64,000 nucleotides of DNA from Lentinula raphanica (lineage: Eukaryota; Basidiomycota; Agaricomycetes; Agaricales; Omphalotaceae), in contig JANVFP010000028.1 of assembly GCA_027919835.1 (NCBI GenBank), positions 1 through 64,000 on the forward strand, written 5' to 3'. Shown piece by piece: positions 10,025 to 20,934 of the stretch (position 1 is its first letter; every line of letters begins with the position of its first letter). Under the pieces are notes generated by a model. That model made no database searches. It saw nothing but the letters and a program-made list of their open reading frames with translations, and was not told where the DNA came from. A program made the position numbers and the translations under genes.

Positions 10025-10560
10025 GGTACTAGGTGTGCTAAAAATACCATGTACATTACATTTACTCAATGTTGTCAGTTTGGTAGGATTCTTGAGTGAT
10101 ATAAGTGATTGAGGGTACTAGGGATGCTATAAATAGTATATACATGATATATACTTACTATATAGTAAATTTGATAAGATTTGGAATGATGTTGTTTTTC
10201 AATTGTGTTGTGTAAATTTTTTTATTTTGCATTTTCAGGGCCAATGAGGCACCCCTGAATTTTTTGAGTATTTTTTATAATTTTTTCAGATTTTTTGCTA
10301 CCAGATGAGATCAAGTTCTATTTTTAGCCCAATGAGGGTACTAGGATGTTAAATATAGCATATACATTATATATACTGACTATATAGTGGATTTGGTATG
10401 ATTTGGAGTGACAAAATTTTTACACTTGTCGCGTATTTTTTTTTATTTTGCATTTTCAGGGCCAACAAGGCACCCCTGAATTTTTTGACTATTTTTAGGA
10501 TTTTTTTCAGATTTTTTGCTACAAGATGACATCATCATCAAAAATTTCCTTTTTTGGTAA
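10025..10560 (+). repeat. Dispersed ~225-bp repeat, tandem copies
   Basis: A truncated copy (10025-10111) and two full copies (10112-10335 and 10336-10560) each begin with GGTACTAGG and continue through TTTTGCATTTTCAGGGCCAA to CAGATTTTTTGCTAC. They match the single copy at 3364-3600 in block order. Confidence 0.8.
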
Positions 10561-11298
10561 TTTTTGGATGCCTGGATCTGCAATAGGCTATATACCATTC
10601 CTACATATTTTTAGCATTTTTAGTGATTTTTTGGCTATTTTTAGCACCTAGATAGATCCTACAGCATTTTTTACCATATAAGGCTATTTTGTTTACATAC
10701 CCCGATTTGACCTAATTAGGTTTTTTTGGGTTTTTTTGAATTTTTATAGTTTATCAGGATTTTTTACAAATGTACCGCTTATTTAATATCTGGATAATTA
10801 TTAATTACCCAAAACAGTAAATATAGGTCAGATGTGACAGGTGGTGACAGGCATGCCCACCCCCCGGAGCCATTTCCGGAGCCCCCTCTGTGTCGTCACA
10901 ACTATTTTCAAAAGCTCCTGGATAACTCATCAGGTCTTTTTACAAAAGCTTCACAGTATCCTGTGGTTGACTGTAGTCCCGTTCGTCAATGTGGACCACC
11001 ATTGTGGACCACGTTCAGCTGTACTATGCGTCGATGTCTCTGACTCTCAGGATCGCAACGACATCATCTCAGATGAACTATGTTCCATCAATCAATGATT
11101 CCTGACCACAGACTCCATGTTCATGTTGTGGTATGTTTCCGTTGAAAGTCTTCATCAACGCCGCAAGTGCGGTCTGCTCTATCAAACGTTCACCAACACG
11201 CGACTGATATCCAAGGATTTTCGAATATCGCATACATAAGAACGCTCCACATCTGGGGTTACTCACCCTAGGCTCTTCCCTCCGTTTGCTCCCCTTTT
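10561..11298. other. No supported gene
   Basis: The left part is T-rich decay of the repeat above. Around 10.84-11.27 kb base composition becomes more balanced and short frames open on both strands, but none shows a known domain. Confidence 0.4.
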
Positions 11299-11301
11299 TT
11301 A

Positions 11302-11991
11302 GGGCCTATTCGGTTGCCAAAGGTTTTTTATGTGACGCTGTTGGCCATTAGTTACTAGTAGTTACAGTAATTAACCGAGCCTGGGAATGTAACACAAAGT
11401 CTAAGTCCGTCAAGTCCGAACTTGTCCGAACTGCCTGGAAAGTGCCGATGGGTGTGCCGAGTGGTATATGTACAATCTTGACGATTAGCGCTCGAGCGCT
11501 CATCATTGCTTGCCGTATGTCAATTAAAAGCCGAAATGCCGGTACAGTTTACATACAGCCCTGAGGTCCGTCAATTCAGGTAGGAAATAGCTGCAATTGC
11601 AATTCTACAGGTGTATGGTAGAGTTAACACTGCTTGAGCATTTTAGAGCACACTATAGAGCTCTGAGGAGCTATCACCGAGGCCAGAAAAAAGAAATTGA
11701 CCTTACAAAATGGGCCAATGCAAAGACAGGGTCTCCGATGGCCCTACACCGGCATTCCCGGCTTCCATTGATTCCTATATATGAGTTTTGATTGACACCG
11801 AGGAGGTGCCAGGTAGTAATAATAAGGTATTATATCCAAATATCCATCCGAACACTCAAGGTTTTTCAAGGTTTTTTGGACTTTCTGTAACGCTAGCTAA
11901 TTTCAGGTACAGGTAGGTACCGGCTCCGGAGGTGGATATAAAAGGAAGAAACTAAAGGTTTTTTAAAAACCCGTGGCAACCGAATAGGCCC
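11302..11991. mobile_element. PIF/Harbinger-like MITE, 690 bp, TTA target duplication
   Basis: The left end GGGCCTATTCGGTTGCCA (11302-11319) is the exact reverse complement of the right end (11974-11991). Each end is flanked by TTA (11299-11301 and 11992-11994). Terminal GGGCC and a 3-bp TTA/TWA duplication are characteristic of PIF/Harbinger elements. The inside holds no transposase, only a 64-codon open frame, so it is non-autonomous. AAGGTTTTTT occurs just inside both ends. Confidence 0.85.
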
Positions 11992-11999
11992 TTACTCTT

Positions 12000-12200
12000 C
12001 CTTTCCGTTTTGGTATGGCGTAGCTGATCCCAACGGAATGAATGAATGAATGAATTATACACGGCTCCACCACACTGGTGGGGTCCCAAATAGGAACAGC
12101 CGGCACTAACAGCCCCGTCTGCAGCGATCTCAACCCGCAAAGAGGAAGGTAGACTGCAGGGGGATGAAAGCGGAGGGGGATACAATGAGTATCAGTAGTA
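12000..12200 (-). other. Possible 3' end of a LINE-type element
   Basis: On the minus strand a GC-rich stretch is followed by (ATTC)4 and then GATCAGCTACGCCATACC. A short tetranucleotide tail is common at the 3' ends of LINE elements. It is co-oriented with the broken ORF at 12720-13882. No reverse transcriptase is present between them, so this is inference only. Confidence 0.25.
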
Positions 12201-12269
12201 GTAGGTCTACACGTAGGTCATATATGCCATCAACTATCTACATCCTTGTCATCAGATATGTGTAACCGG

Positions 12270-12660
12270 AGAAGCAGAGTTAGAAGGAGTGGGAGAGAGT
12301 TAGAGTTAGGGAGAGGGAGAGAGTCAGAGTTAGGGAGAGGGAGAGAGTCAGAGTTAGGGAGAGGGTAAGAGTTAGAGTTAGGGAGTCAGAATTATGGAGG
12401 GTGGGTGAGTGAGAAGAGTTAGAGTTAGAGAGTCAGAGTTAGGGAGAGAGGGTGAGTGAGAAGAGTCAGAGTTAGGGAGAGTGGGAGAGTGAGAGAGTCA
12501 GGAGAGTCAGAGGAGTCAGAGTTAGGGAGAGTGGGAGGGTGAGAAGAGTGGATAATGTAAGAGTTGGAGATAGGGAGAGTAAGAGTTAGGGAGATTGCAA
12601 GAATGAGAAGGAAAAGTAGGAAGAGATGAAGAGTATAAGATTAAGAGTTAGGCAGAGTAG
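12270..12660 (+). repeat. Purine-rich GAGTTAGGGAGAG minisatellite
   Basis: About 390 bp of nearly pure purine-plus-T sequence with units such as AGAGTTAGGGAGAGGG and GAGAGAGTCAGAG. The telomere-like hexamer TTAGGG occurs about nine times within the units but never in uninterrupted tandem. Confidence 0.85.
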
Positions 12661-12719
12661 AAGGATAGGAGTTAGTGATAGAGGAAGAGAAGGGAAAAGG
12701 AATAGAGTAAGCAAGGGAT

Positions 12720-13882
12720 TCAAATGGAACGGGATACTGATAAGTGCGAGAGGCAAGCAATAGCATCATGGAAGGTATTCCAGGTGGAGAGGAAAGTCTC
12801 AATCCCAAAAGCATTGAATGTGAGTTGTAGGTGATGAGAGTCAACACGCATGATACGCGAGGGTATGGGAAGACGTGCATAAGAATTGGTGTGTCGTTCA
12901 ACCTCTGATGACCAGTCACGGGTCATATCAAAAAGGAAATCAATGGTCGTAGAGAATGCGGGGCATTCTGGTGATAGCGTGACCATGACAGAGTGAGGTT
13001 CACCCAACAATGGTTGGGATCTGGTATGGGTAGTTCCGGATACCATATGTTTTGTGGCATGGAGAGTGACCGGATATGAAGGTCGTTTGGGAAGGGAGTG
13101 GGTCAACGGAGGTAGTAGTGCGCGTGTAGTAGATGATGACGATGACAAGGATGGAGAAGGAGGACTAGGCTGGTGTGCGTGGACATCTGTAGTGGAATGT
13201 GTGATGTTGCGCAGGAGGTCTTCTTTTAGCTGTTCACAGACTGTCGTCATTGCAACACCAACCCTGCGATCAACCTCTCGTGCGATTTGATCCTCCAGTC
13301 CAGTGAGAAGCAGGTCGATGCGGTGGTCAACACGTATAGTGTTGTGTTCGACTCTTGTTATGCGAGCCGAAGCGGTCTCTTTGCCCACCGGAGGTCGTTC
13401 AAGGGTGGTTGACGGCGAGTATGAAGTAGTAGGGGCAAGGTAGATGAGGGTGAAGCCAATTCCATAGTTGTGCAGTTGGAGGAGCGCGGTGGTTTGGCAG
13501 GGTTACGGCTGGTGGCAGATGAAGATTTTGGAGAGGAGCGAGACGGTTTCGAAGATGTTTTAGCACGCAATGACTTCGAGCGAGTCTGACGCAAGTGAGA
13601 GGGAGGATGTGCAGGTGTACTGTTGGTAGTACCCGTCACTGAGGGCGTCAGTGGTGTGTTGGAGGTAGTTAGAGTGGTAGTAGGTAGTTGGACTAATGTT
13701 CTTTCACGGAGAACCCGACTGAGTGCCGTTAGGCGATCATTGAGTCCATTCACATTTTGGGCAGTGTGAAGAGTGGGAGCCGAGTGAGGGGCATGGGAAC
13801 GCTGCAAGTGAGAGTGTTCAGTCTGACCAGGTGGATTGTCGTCACAGTCGGTGTCCTCGTAGTCAACGATGTCTTCATCCAT
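12720..13882 (-). pseudogene. Frame-broken retroelement-like ORF (possible ORF1/gag)
   Basis: Two minus-strand frames overlap: 13882-13358 (174 codons) runs into 13388-12720 (222 codons). The second stays open upstream to about 13500, so one frame change anywhere in 13375-13500 would join them into one protein of about 370 residues. The first part is acidic then Ser/Thr/Pro and basic (RQTRSKSLRAKTSSKPSRS). The second has a coiled segment (DHRIDLLLTGLEDQIAREVD) and a compact C-terminal part. This low-complexity-plus-coil layout fits retrotransposon ORF1/gag proteins. No reverse transcriptase is seen. Decay or programmed frameshifting are both possible. Confidence 0.4.
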
Positions 13883-13950
13883 GATGGGCCGAAGGGGTGA
13901 AAGCGGCTAAATGGAGGGGTGCTGTGCAAGATAAGCCAGCAGAGTGACAA

Positions 13951-14489
13951 CGACGGCGAAAGAAGGAATAAAATTTACACCTAGCAGTAGCTAGGAAGGG
14001 TAGAGTAGATTAATGAGGTTTAAGGTAGCGGGCGGGCGAAGACGCGAGCCCAAGAGACGATAAAGAGTTTAAGCGCCCGTTAGATGATGGTGGTAGACAT
14101 AAGGTTAAAGGGCGCACGGTGTTGCCAAATAACACAGACGATAACATGCGGGAGTTCAATTCGTCCACTTCATGATCGCTTGTTGTATTCACAGTATCTC
14201 CTTACCCATATGAAAACGTACGAAGCTGAGTTAACCAGAGCTAACCGAATGGTCGAGTGCGGCCACAGCACATCCGATAACCAAAGAATTTCGATGCACT
14301 TAGATGCAGTTAATGATTAGGCAGTTAGAAGTTAAGCAGTCAAGTTCCCGATGCAATGATATCGGCAAAATGAGTCGCCATACCATCAGCTCAAGAACAC
14401 TGGAGAACAAGTTGATAAATCATATTGCATTCTGCTGCCGATTCATGCTATCTTCAAAAGTGGAAAACTATTCGTTATTTGCGTGTTCT
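13951..14489. other. No supported gene; 3' flank of SEC31
   Basis: Transition from repeat-rich to gene-rich sequence. Short frames on both strands have no recognisable content. Confidence 0.45.
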
Positions 14490-17400
14490 CTAAAGCCGCA
14501 TAATCAATTGTTTCACGCCCGACATCCACAAGCCAATATCATCTGTCTGTGAGCCGCGCGTTAGCAGGTCGACGTGGATGGCGAGCGCAGCAGGACGATC
14601 CCGTGCTTCCATCGCTAGAGAGTCTCATGAGATATATTCAATATAAGTGAGAGAATTTGTCGAACCTCCAGTTAGAACAAGAAGTTGGTCTACTACCGGT
14701 TTTGACAATGTTTCACAGTTAAGCGCATCAAACAGAGGATTGATTCTACGTTCCAGGTCGTCTATTTGACGCTTTTGAGAAGGCTTGCGAAATCATGAGA
14801 ACAAAAATCAATCATGGGTTTATAAATTCGTGAGCTTACTGGAACACTTCCTTTCAGTCTTTCGAGCTCTTTCGAGATTACCTCAAATGCAGGTCTGGCA
14901 TGCTCTGGGATATGACTACGATCCCCGGGTGCTGGTTCGTTAGAGTGAGTAATCGTCATATTCGAAAGTAACACAGACACTTACGATATTTTGGGGGAGG
15001 AGGTCCTGCTTTTTGAGGTGGTGCGCGAGGAGATGCATTTGCACCAGCCGGGGGAGGCTGAGATGGCCCAGTCCTATTGCCAGGAGGAGGTCCGTACATT
15101 CCTCCACTTCCAGGCCCAGATTGTGCTGCTTGCGGTGCTTGCCCAGGAGGAGGGCCATAGGGCCCTGGTGGTGATTGCATGGGTGGAGGGGTAGCCCGCA
15201 CATATTGTCCCGGAGGTGGAGGCATTTGAGGGGATTGACCTCCTGGAGGTGGCGGATGACGGACAAATTGACCGGGGCCGGGAGGAGGAGGCGTTTGTCC
15301 CGAAATCGCACTACGAGTCATAGGTGGTCCATACTGAGAAGGTGGAGGAGGGGCTTGAGGAGACATCATACGCGAAGGAGGAGCCATTCCTAAACCTACT
15401 GGTCCCCCGCCTGCGACCGATGGTGGGCGACCACCAGCTGCGGGAGGAGCAGGAGGATACATTCCTAGACCAGGAGGGCCTGCGCGCCCTGGCAATCCTT
15501 GAGGGGGTCCTTGTGGAGCGCGACCCGTCACACTTCCTGGACGAGGTGGAGGTGGCATATTTGCTAGAGGTTGACCTTGTTGCATGTACGAACCACTGTT
15601 GGGAGGTGATAATGGGCTTGTAGAGGAATTCGGGAATGGAGACATGATTGCGGCCGGTTTGTTGGCCATCGCACTGGAGGTACGAGCAGGGTTGACGATT
15701 GGGGCATCGTTCCAGCCTGTATTTGCATCTCTTTTTGGGGGAGGAGGAAGATTAGCAGGACCACGAGGCGGTGGAGCTAAAGGAGGAGCTGGATTCTGCG
15801 TAGGATGTATTTGCTGAGTTGCAACATTTGTGCTGTTCCCATAAGGACCATAAGAAGGAGCAGCAGGTGTGAATGTATTAGCTGTGGGAGCGTAGGAGTT
15901 TGTCGCTGGCGTGAAAGAATTCGTGGCTGGAGGAGCGCCGTAAGGTCCTTGATTCACTAATGGTCCATTCTGAGTATATGTCGACTGAGGAGGAGCTTGA
16001 TTATTCGCAGGTAATTGATATCCGCCTCCGTATGGTCCCGAAGGAGCTGTTGCAGGCAACGTAGGTAACCCGACGCGACTGGGTGCGGTCTGTTGAGCAA
16101 AGCCTCCATAAGGTGCGCGAGAGGTGGAAGCAGTGCTAGTGCCTGCAACAGGTGCAACAGCGGTCACAACTTTTGTAGCAACCAGTAATCGTTTTCTGTC
16201 TTCGGACAAGTCGGCACCACTAGACCCTTTATAGTCGGATGGAGTCAATTTCAAGACGGAGGCAGCTTCCTCCAGCAGACCTTGCGACGCCAACAAGTCG
16301 GCATACTCGAAATAGCGGTCATACAGCACAGATAACTTGTATGTCTTCACATCCGCTTCTGCAGCGGTTGGCGCGGTAGCCAAGGCGAGGTCTGCGTCTG
16401 CATATTTCGTAGCAGAACGAAAGATAGTGACTTTCTCGATGAACGTTTGTAGTGCAAAGGCGTGTGCAGTGTACTGGGATCCACCGGACATATTCTCATC
16501 CATCGCAAGAGCAGCTTCTTCTTCCGACAGCTCTTCGGACCAGATATTGACCAGACGCTCGAGGCGTGCAGCAGCAAGATATGTGAGAGTGGCGTATTTT
16601 CTGAAGTTAACTGCCTTGCTAGCAGTGTCTGGGTCGTTAGAAGATTTCGAGATAGTGTACTGGAATTCCAATCGCCGACCCAGTTGTTCGGCAAGACTGG
16701 GGAATTCTTCTTTACTGGCGAATGTACAAAGGACGACGAAAATTTCTTGCCATTCCTGAAGATCTGCATTTTGAACGATATCACTAAGATCGTTGGCTAC
16801 GATGGACTGGAAGAGGCGAAGGTAAGGTGCTGAGGTCGTTTGACGCTCGAAGTATACTTTCTGCGTTTTCTGTAGAAGCTCTGCGCCGCCACGAACAGCA
16901 AGGAGGAGTGCGTCAGCAAATCGGTTGGTAGACAGGCAGAGCTCCACGGCTGATGTGAAATCTCCCAGAACGAGTGCTTTGGTAACAAGTCTCTCCGTGT
17001 CAGATTCATCTGCAGGGTAGATCTTGAAGGTGTTACTCTTCGTAACCTCAGAAGCAATGGACGAAGGTCTAGAACCAATAGTAGCGGCGACAGAGGAATC
17101 CACAGCGTAATTGGTATGTGGCACGAGCACTCGTTGGGCAAAGCCGTTTCCCCCTCCGATACCGATGTTGCTGAAAAAATCGCCTTCATCAGCAAGTCCA
17201 TTGTCGTCTCCAAACAGTGAAGGGGCAGTCGTGGTGGATTCTGTCTCTACTTGACGGGTAGCATCAGACGCGGCGCTGACTTCAGAAGGGGTGTGTTCGG
17301 TGTCTGCGTTATCAGGCTCGTCGTCAGGATTTCCAGCTGTCTCAACGGGAGTAGATTCTCGTTCAGGTTCAGCAAAAGAAACAACAGGTGGCTTCAAATC

Positions 17401-19306
17401 GGCAATCTGCTCCTCCTCCAACTGCTTGGCCTCTGCACCTGTCCGCAATCTTTCAACGGCTTCTCCGATCCTCGCAGAAACTTCAGATTTGGAAAAACCA
17501 AGCAAGGTGACAAGCTCATCTCGGGACTCTGCTTGATACATGCTTAATAACGCTTTCCAGATCTCCTCGTTCTGGTTGGCCTTTCCTTCAGCAAAAGCTT
17601 GGACGGATTCTTCAGCAATTGCTAGTTGCAGCGCCTTGGCTCGTTCAACAATCTCCGCCTCTGTGACGACGTTGCGAATGTGAACAACAGCTGATTGGTT
17701 TTTACCCTGTGCAGATGGAAGGTTGGAAACGCTGACCAACTTGCCACCGAAACCGAATGAAGAAGTGACGGGCCTGCGAAGCCACCTGGGCGGTTGTTTC
17801 AACGAGAGAGTTCCGCCCTGAGACGAGCGAGTAAATCCGGGAACGTCGAAAACGTCGGAACCATCCGTGGATGCGACAGCTCGAGGTTGAGGAACAGCGG
17901 ATTCATTGGTGTTTTGGATAGAGTGAATGCCGATCGTGCCATCGAAGAAAGCACTAGCAAGGAGATCGGGATTACGAGGACACCATTCGACTTGGAATGC
18001 CCAGTTGTCTGCTGAAGGGAGCTAGAGAGATGTAAGATGTATGCAGTTCGCTAATGAACGCGAACTCATACCTCGCCGATGATTTCCGAAGTCTGCGGAT
18101 TCCAACACAACGCGCGATTGTCCTTCCCGCAAGACAATAGCAGGTCTGCATCTTGTTTGCACCACGAGAGGGATAAGACACCCTTTTCATGGCCTGTGAG
18201 AATCTAAGCTGCGTAAGAACAATGTGAAATCCTAGGGCAAACGCTGACTTCGACTTACTTTTTCTGGGGCCCGAGCGTTTCTTAGATCCCAAACCATGAT
18301 GATTGGTGATGAGTCGTCCTCAGAGGCAGTCACTAATCTTGTAGCCTGTGTAAAAACACAATGAAGACTAGAACGAGTGCGAGTGTTGTATGACGTACAT
18401 TATCTGGATGCCAGGCGATTGCACTCATGCCTCTCCTACCACCCACGGCAAGACCGTTACCTAGACTATTTTGACCGGCGAGGGTACCTGCTCCTCCTCC
18501 GTATGCCAAGGCGACCACCTCGCGTTTGCCTCTCAAATCCCATACAACGGTGTATCCCGTGCTACTCGCGCCAGCAAGGACATACTGAACCTGCTGGTTC
18601 CAAGCGACGGATGTTATTTCATCCAACTTGGTACTCCTGCTGCCTGGGGTGGGAGTATACGGTTTACTAGGGTCTTTTAAATCCCATATGTACACCTATA
18701 ATATGCATGGGTGAGTCTGATAGACCAATGTGTACGAATCAATCATACCTCCCCACCGATCCCGCCTGAAGACAGGAGACTTGTCTGGATCGGGTTGAAG
18801 TCGAGCGCTCGAACAGGTCCGGAGTGATGGTTGTTGCGAAGGATAAGGGAGTCGGAAGAGCTATGCATTGTGTCAGTTTTGATTCGTGCCGTCAACGATT
18901 AGACGATGTACTTGGCACCGGCGAGAATTTTCGATGGGTCCCATAGCGCTAATTCCCCATTTTCCATACCAGCAGCTATCACCCCTCGCGGCCGACTCGC
19001 ATCCACGAAACCCCAGGTTATGCGATTGAACCTACTCAACCTCTCAGATTAGTTGTTATTAGATCACTTCAATTGCCGTACATACCTCACAGTGTCCTTC
19101 ACAAAGCCTTTTGGACCATTCTGTCCAGGACCTCCCAAGTCAAATTCGTTTTTATCGAGGAAGTTTGGGGCCCAGATTTCGAGCTGACTTTCGTTGCTGA
19201 AGGACTCATCAAGAGCACCAGCAACGGTTCCAGTGGCCAGCAGGGGAAGAGACGCGTAGGGTGACCATGCGAACGTCGACGTTCTTTGTATTTCCTTGAG
19301 TTTCAT
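14490..19306 (-). CDS. SEC31: SEC31, COPII outer coat subunit
   Basis: Ten exons fit in phase: 19306-19086, 19031-18912, 18860-18749, 18695-18399, 18345-18259, 18203-18072, 18021-14985, 14931-14840, 14783-14666 and 14614-14490, giving 1446 residues. Sec31 pairs with Sec13 to form the cage of COPII vesicles at ER exit sites. The N-terminal 400 residues are a WD40 propeller: [75 protein letters not shown]. An alpha-solenoid follows, then about 380 Pro/Gly-rich residues that in other species bind Sec23. The conserved C-terminal helical domain has [30 protein letters not shown] and [11 protein letters not shown]. The start is the first Met of the conserved propeller strand. Length is slightly above the usual ~1300. 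Confidence 0.95.
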
Positions 19307-20502
19307 GACCGCGAGACAGAGAAAAAATGTAGAATAAGCTGAGAATACGCAAGTAAAGGTTGGACGTGACAGTGACACGTCGAAATTCCTTAGTGGCAGT
19401 GCTCGGCACTCTCCGGTACTCCCAGCCGGTATTCACAAATACAGTAATAGGCCCGCTCGCCGCTCGCGCAATGAATCGGGAACACTGCACTACATTTTCG
19501 TCAATAAGTACTATGTGCTCATAAGTATCTCAGAAAGACCTGACACCAATCCAAGCACAGCTCTAGTACTCCTTGCTGAAGTTCTCCCATTGTTCTATTC
19601 ATATTAGTGCCATGCAAACCGTGACGTTCAACAGTCTCGGACCTTCATCTTGATTCTTGATTGCGAGAAGCACCGCTACAAGTCCCACCTCTGGCTGCTG
19701 GTCAAAAGGGAAAGTAATAGGGAGACAAACTAGCAAAATAAAGCCCGCTGCAGTTTACGAGGACATGTCTCGACGATACTGAACACAAACAAGGATTTCA
19801 CTGAGCAATGGCCAGCCCCGACGCATAGTATGAAACGTTGTGACTATTATGTTACACCAGGAGTTCAGAGTGGTTCCCTCAAATATAGCTAGCTCGAGAG
19901 CCCCCAACGGCTCCCAATGCAATCCTGCGTATGAGCTCATGTATTGGTTTCTAAATCTCAATGGGTGGTAGTACTCCTGCAAGATATGTACCGTACTACT
20001 TGCTCCGAATCCTTCACCTGAATATGAAGGCTCTTAAAATTCCTGTCAGCGGTTTTAAAGCTGATAGGCCTACTTGGCACCATTCCTGAACGAATGCGGC
20101 AGGCGGGTGCCATGATACTAAGGATGAAGGTTTTCGGTAACTTTGCCAGCGGTTAGTATCTCAAGCACTGAGCAGAAATTCTACCACGCATATAACTGTA
20201 GAAAGAAGCTCCTTCTCAGTCCTTGTCGCCGTGTCTTTTCGGGTTACCAAATCAATTGTTCTATTGCCGCCAGCATTGATAAGCCAACAACTCGAAATGA
20301 TGCATCTACATATTGACCCCTATCTCAAAACAGGCCTTTGCTTCAAATTCTTCACAACGTCTCAGGCTATGCACATCGTCTTAATAGACTGTCACGATGC
20401 CGTCAGCCATTCAACGTAGTCCAGTAGCCTGACAGGAAGGGCAGAAGGAATCAATTTGAGGGCCTATATGTAGCAAGACCTTTAAGCAATATTAAGCAAC
20501 AG
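19307..20502. other. Intergenic, no gene seen
   Basis: Upstream flank of SEC31. Short frames exist on both strands but without domains or plausible splicing. Confidence 0.5.
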
Positions 20503-20934
20503 TTAGTAGATGAACGACCCACTGTACTGTTCGGGGTACTGGTGGCTAGGAAGGAAAGTCAGAGGAAGATGTGACACAAAATCAACACTGAATACTCACT
20601 ATTGCCAGCATGTCTTGGTACAGTTGGCACAAACCTTGGGGTGGAAAGGGCTGAATTTGCAATGTTCATTCTCGCACGGAACCTATTAAAGAATCATGTC
20701 GGACAAACTTCAACATGGATGTCGATGTCCCCTTGAACTCACTTCTTCCTCGGGCTGATCAGGCGATGAGTTGTCGAGCACATTACACTTTTGATGAGAC
20801 GAAGTTCGATAGTGTACTCACAAGATTTACGGCGTGGCCACACTTGTTGTAAACGTTGCGAACACTCGAGTCGTAACATGAGCACAGATACGTCGAATGA
20901 AACGATGGGATGCTCACTGTCTGCGGCGGCACAT
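20503..20934 (-). CDS. Small Cys-rich basidiomycete protein (MCRRR...CWQY family)
   Basis: Five tiny exons fit in phase: 20934-20918, 20864-20822, 20787-20743, 20682-20600 and 20545-20503, giving 76 residues. It starts MCRRRHVRNVYNKCGHAVNL and continues with CENEHCKFSPFHPKVC, ANCTKTCWQY and HQYPEQY. This pattern (MCRRR start, CGH, C-x4-C-K-F-S-x2-H-P, CWQYRQ-like block, PEQY end) is one I know from unannotated short proteins common in Agaricomycetes; the function is unknown. The regular Cys/His spacing suggests zinc binding, which is inference. All introns have GTGAGx donors. No signal peptide is present, so it is probably intracellular. Easily missed by gene callers because exon 1 is 17 nt and the rest are 43-83 nt. 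Confidence 0.8.

Noticed and set aside
15175..15623. Plus-strand frames opposite the Pro-rich part of SEC31
   Set aside because: Low-complexity shadows of CCN-rich codons; no independent support.
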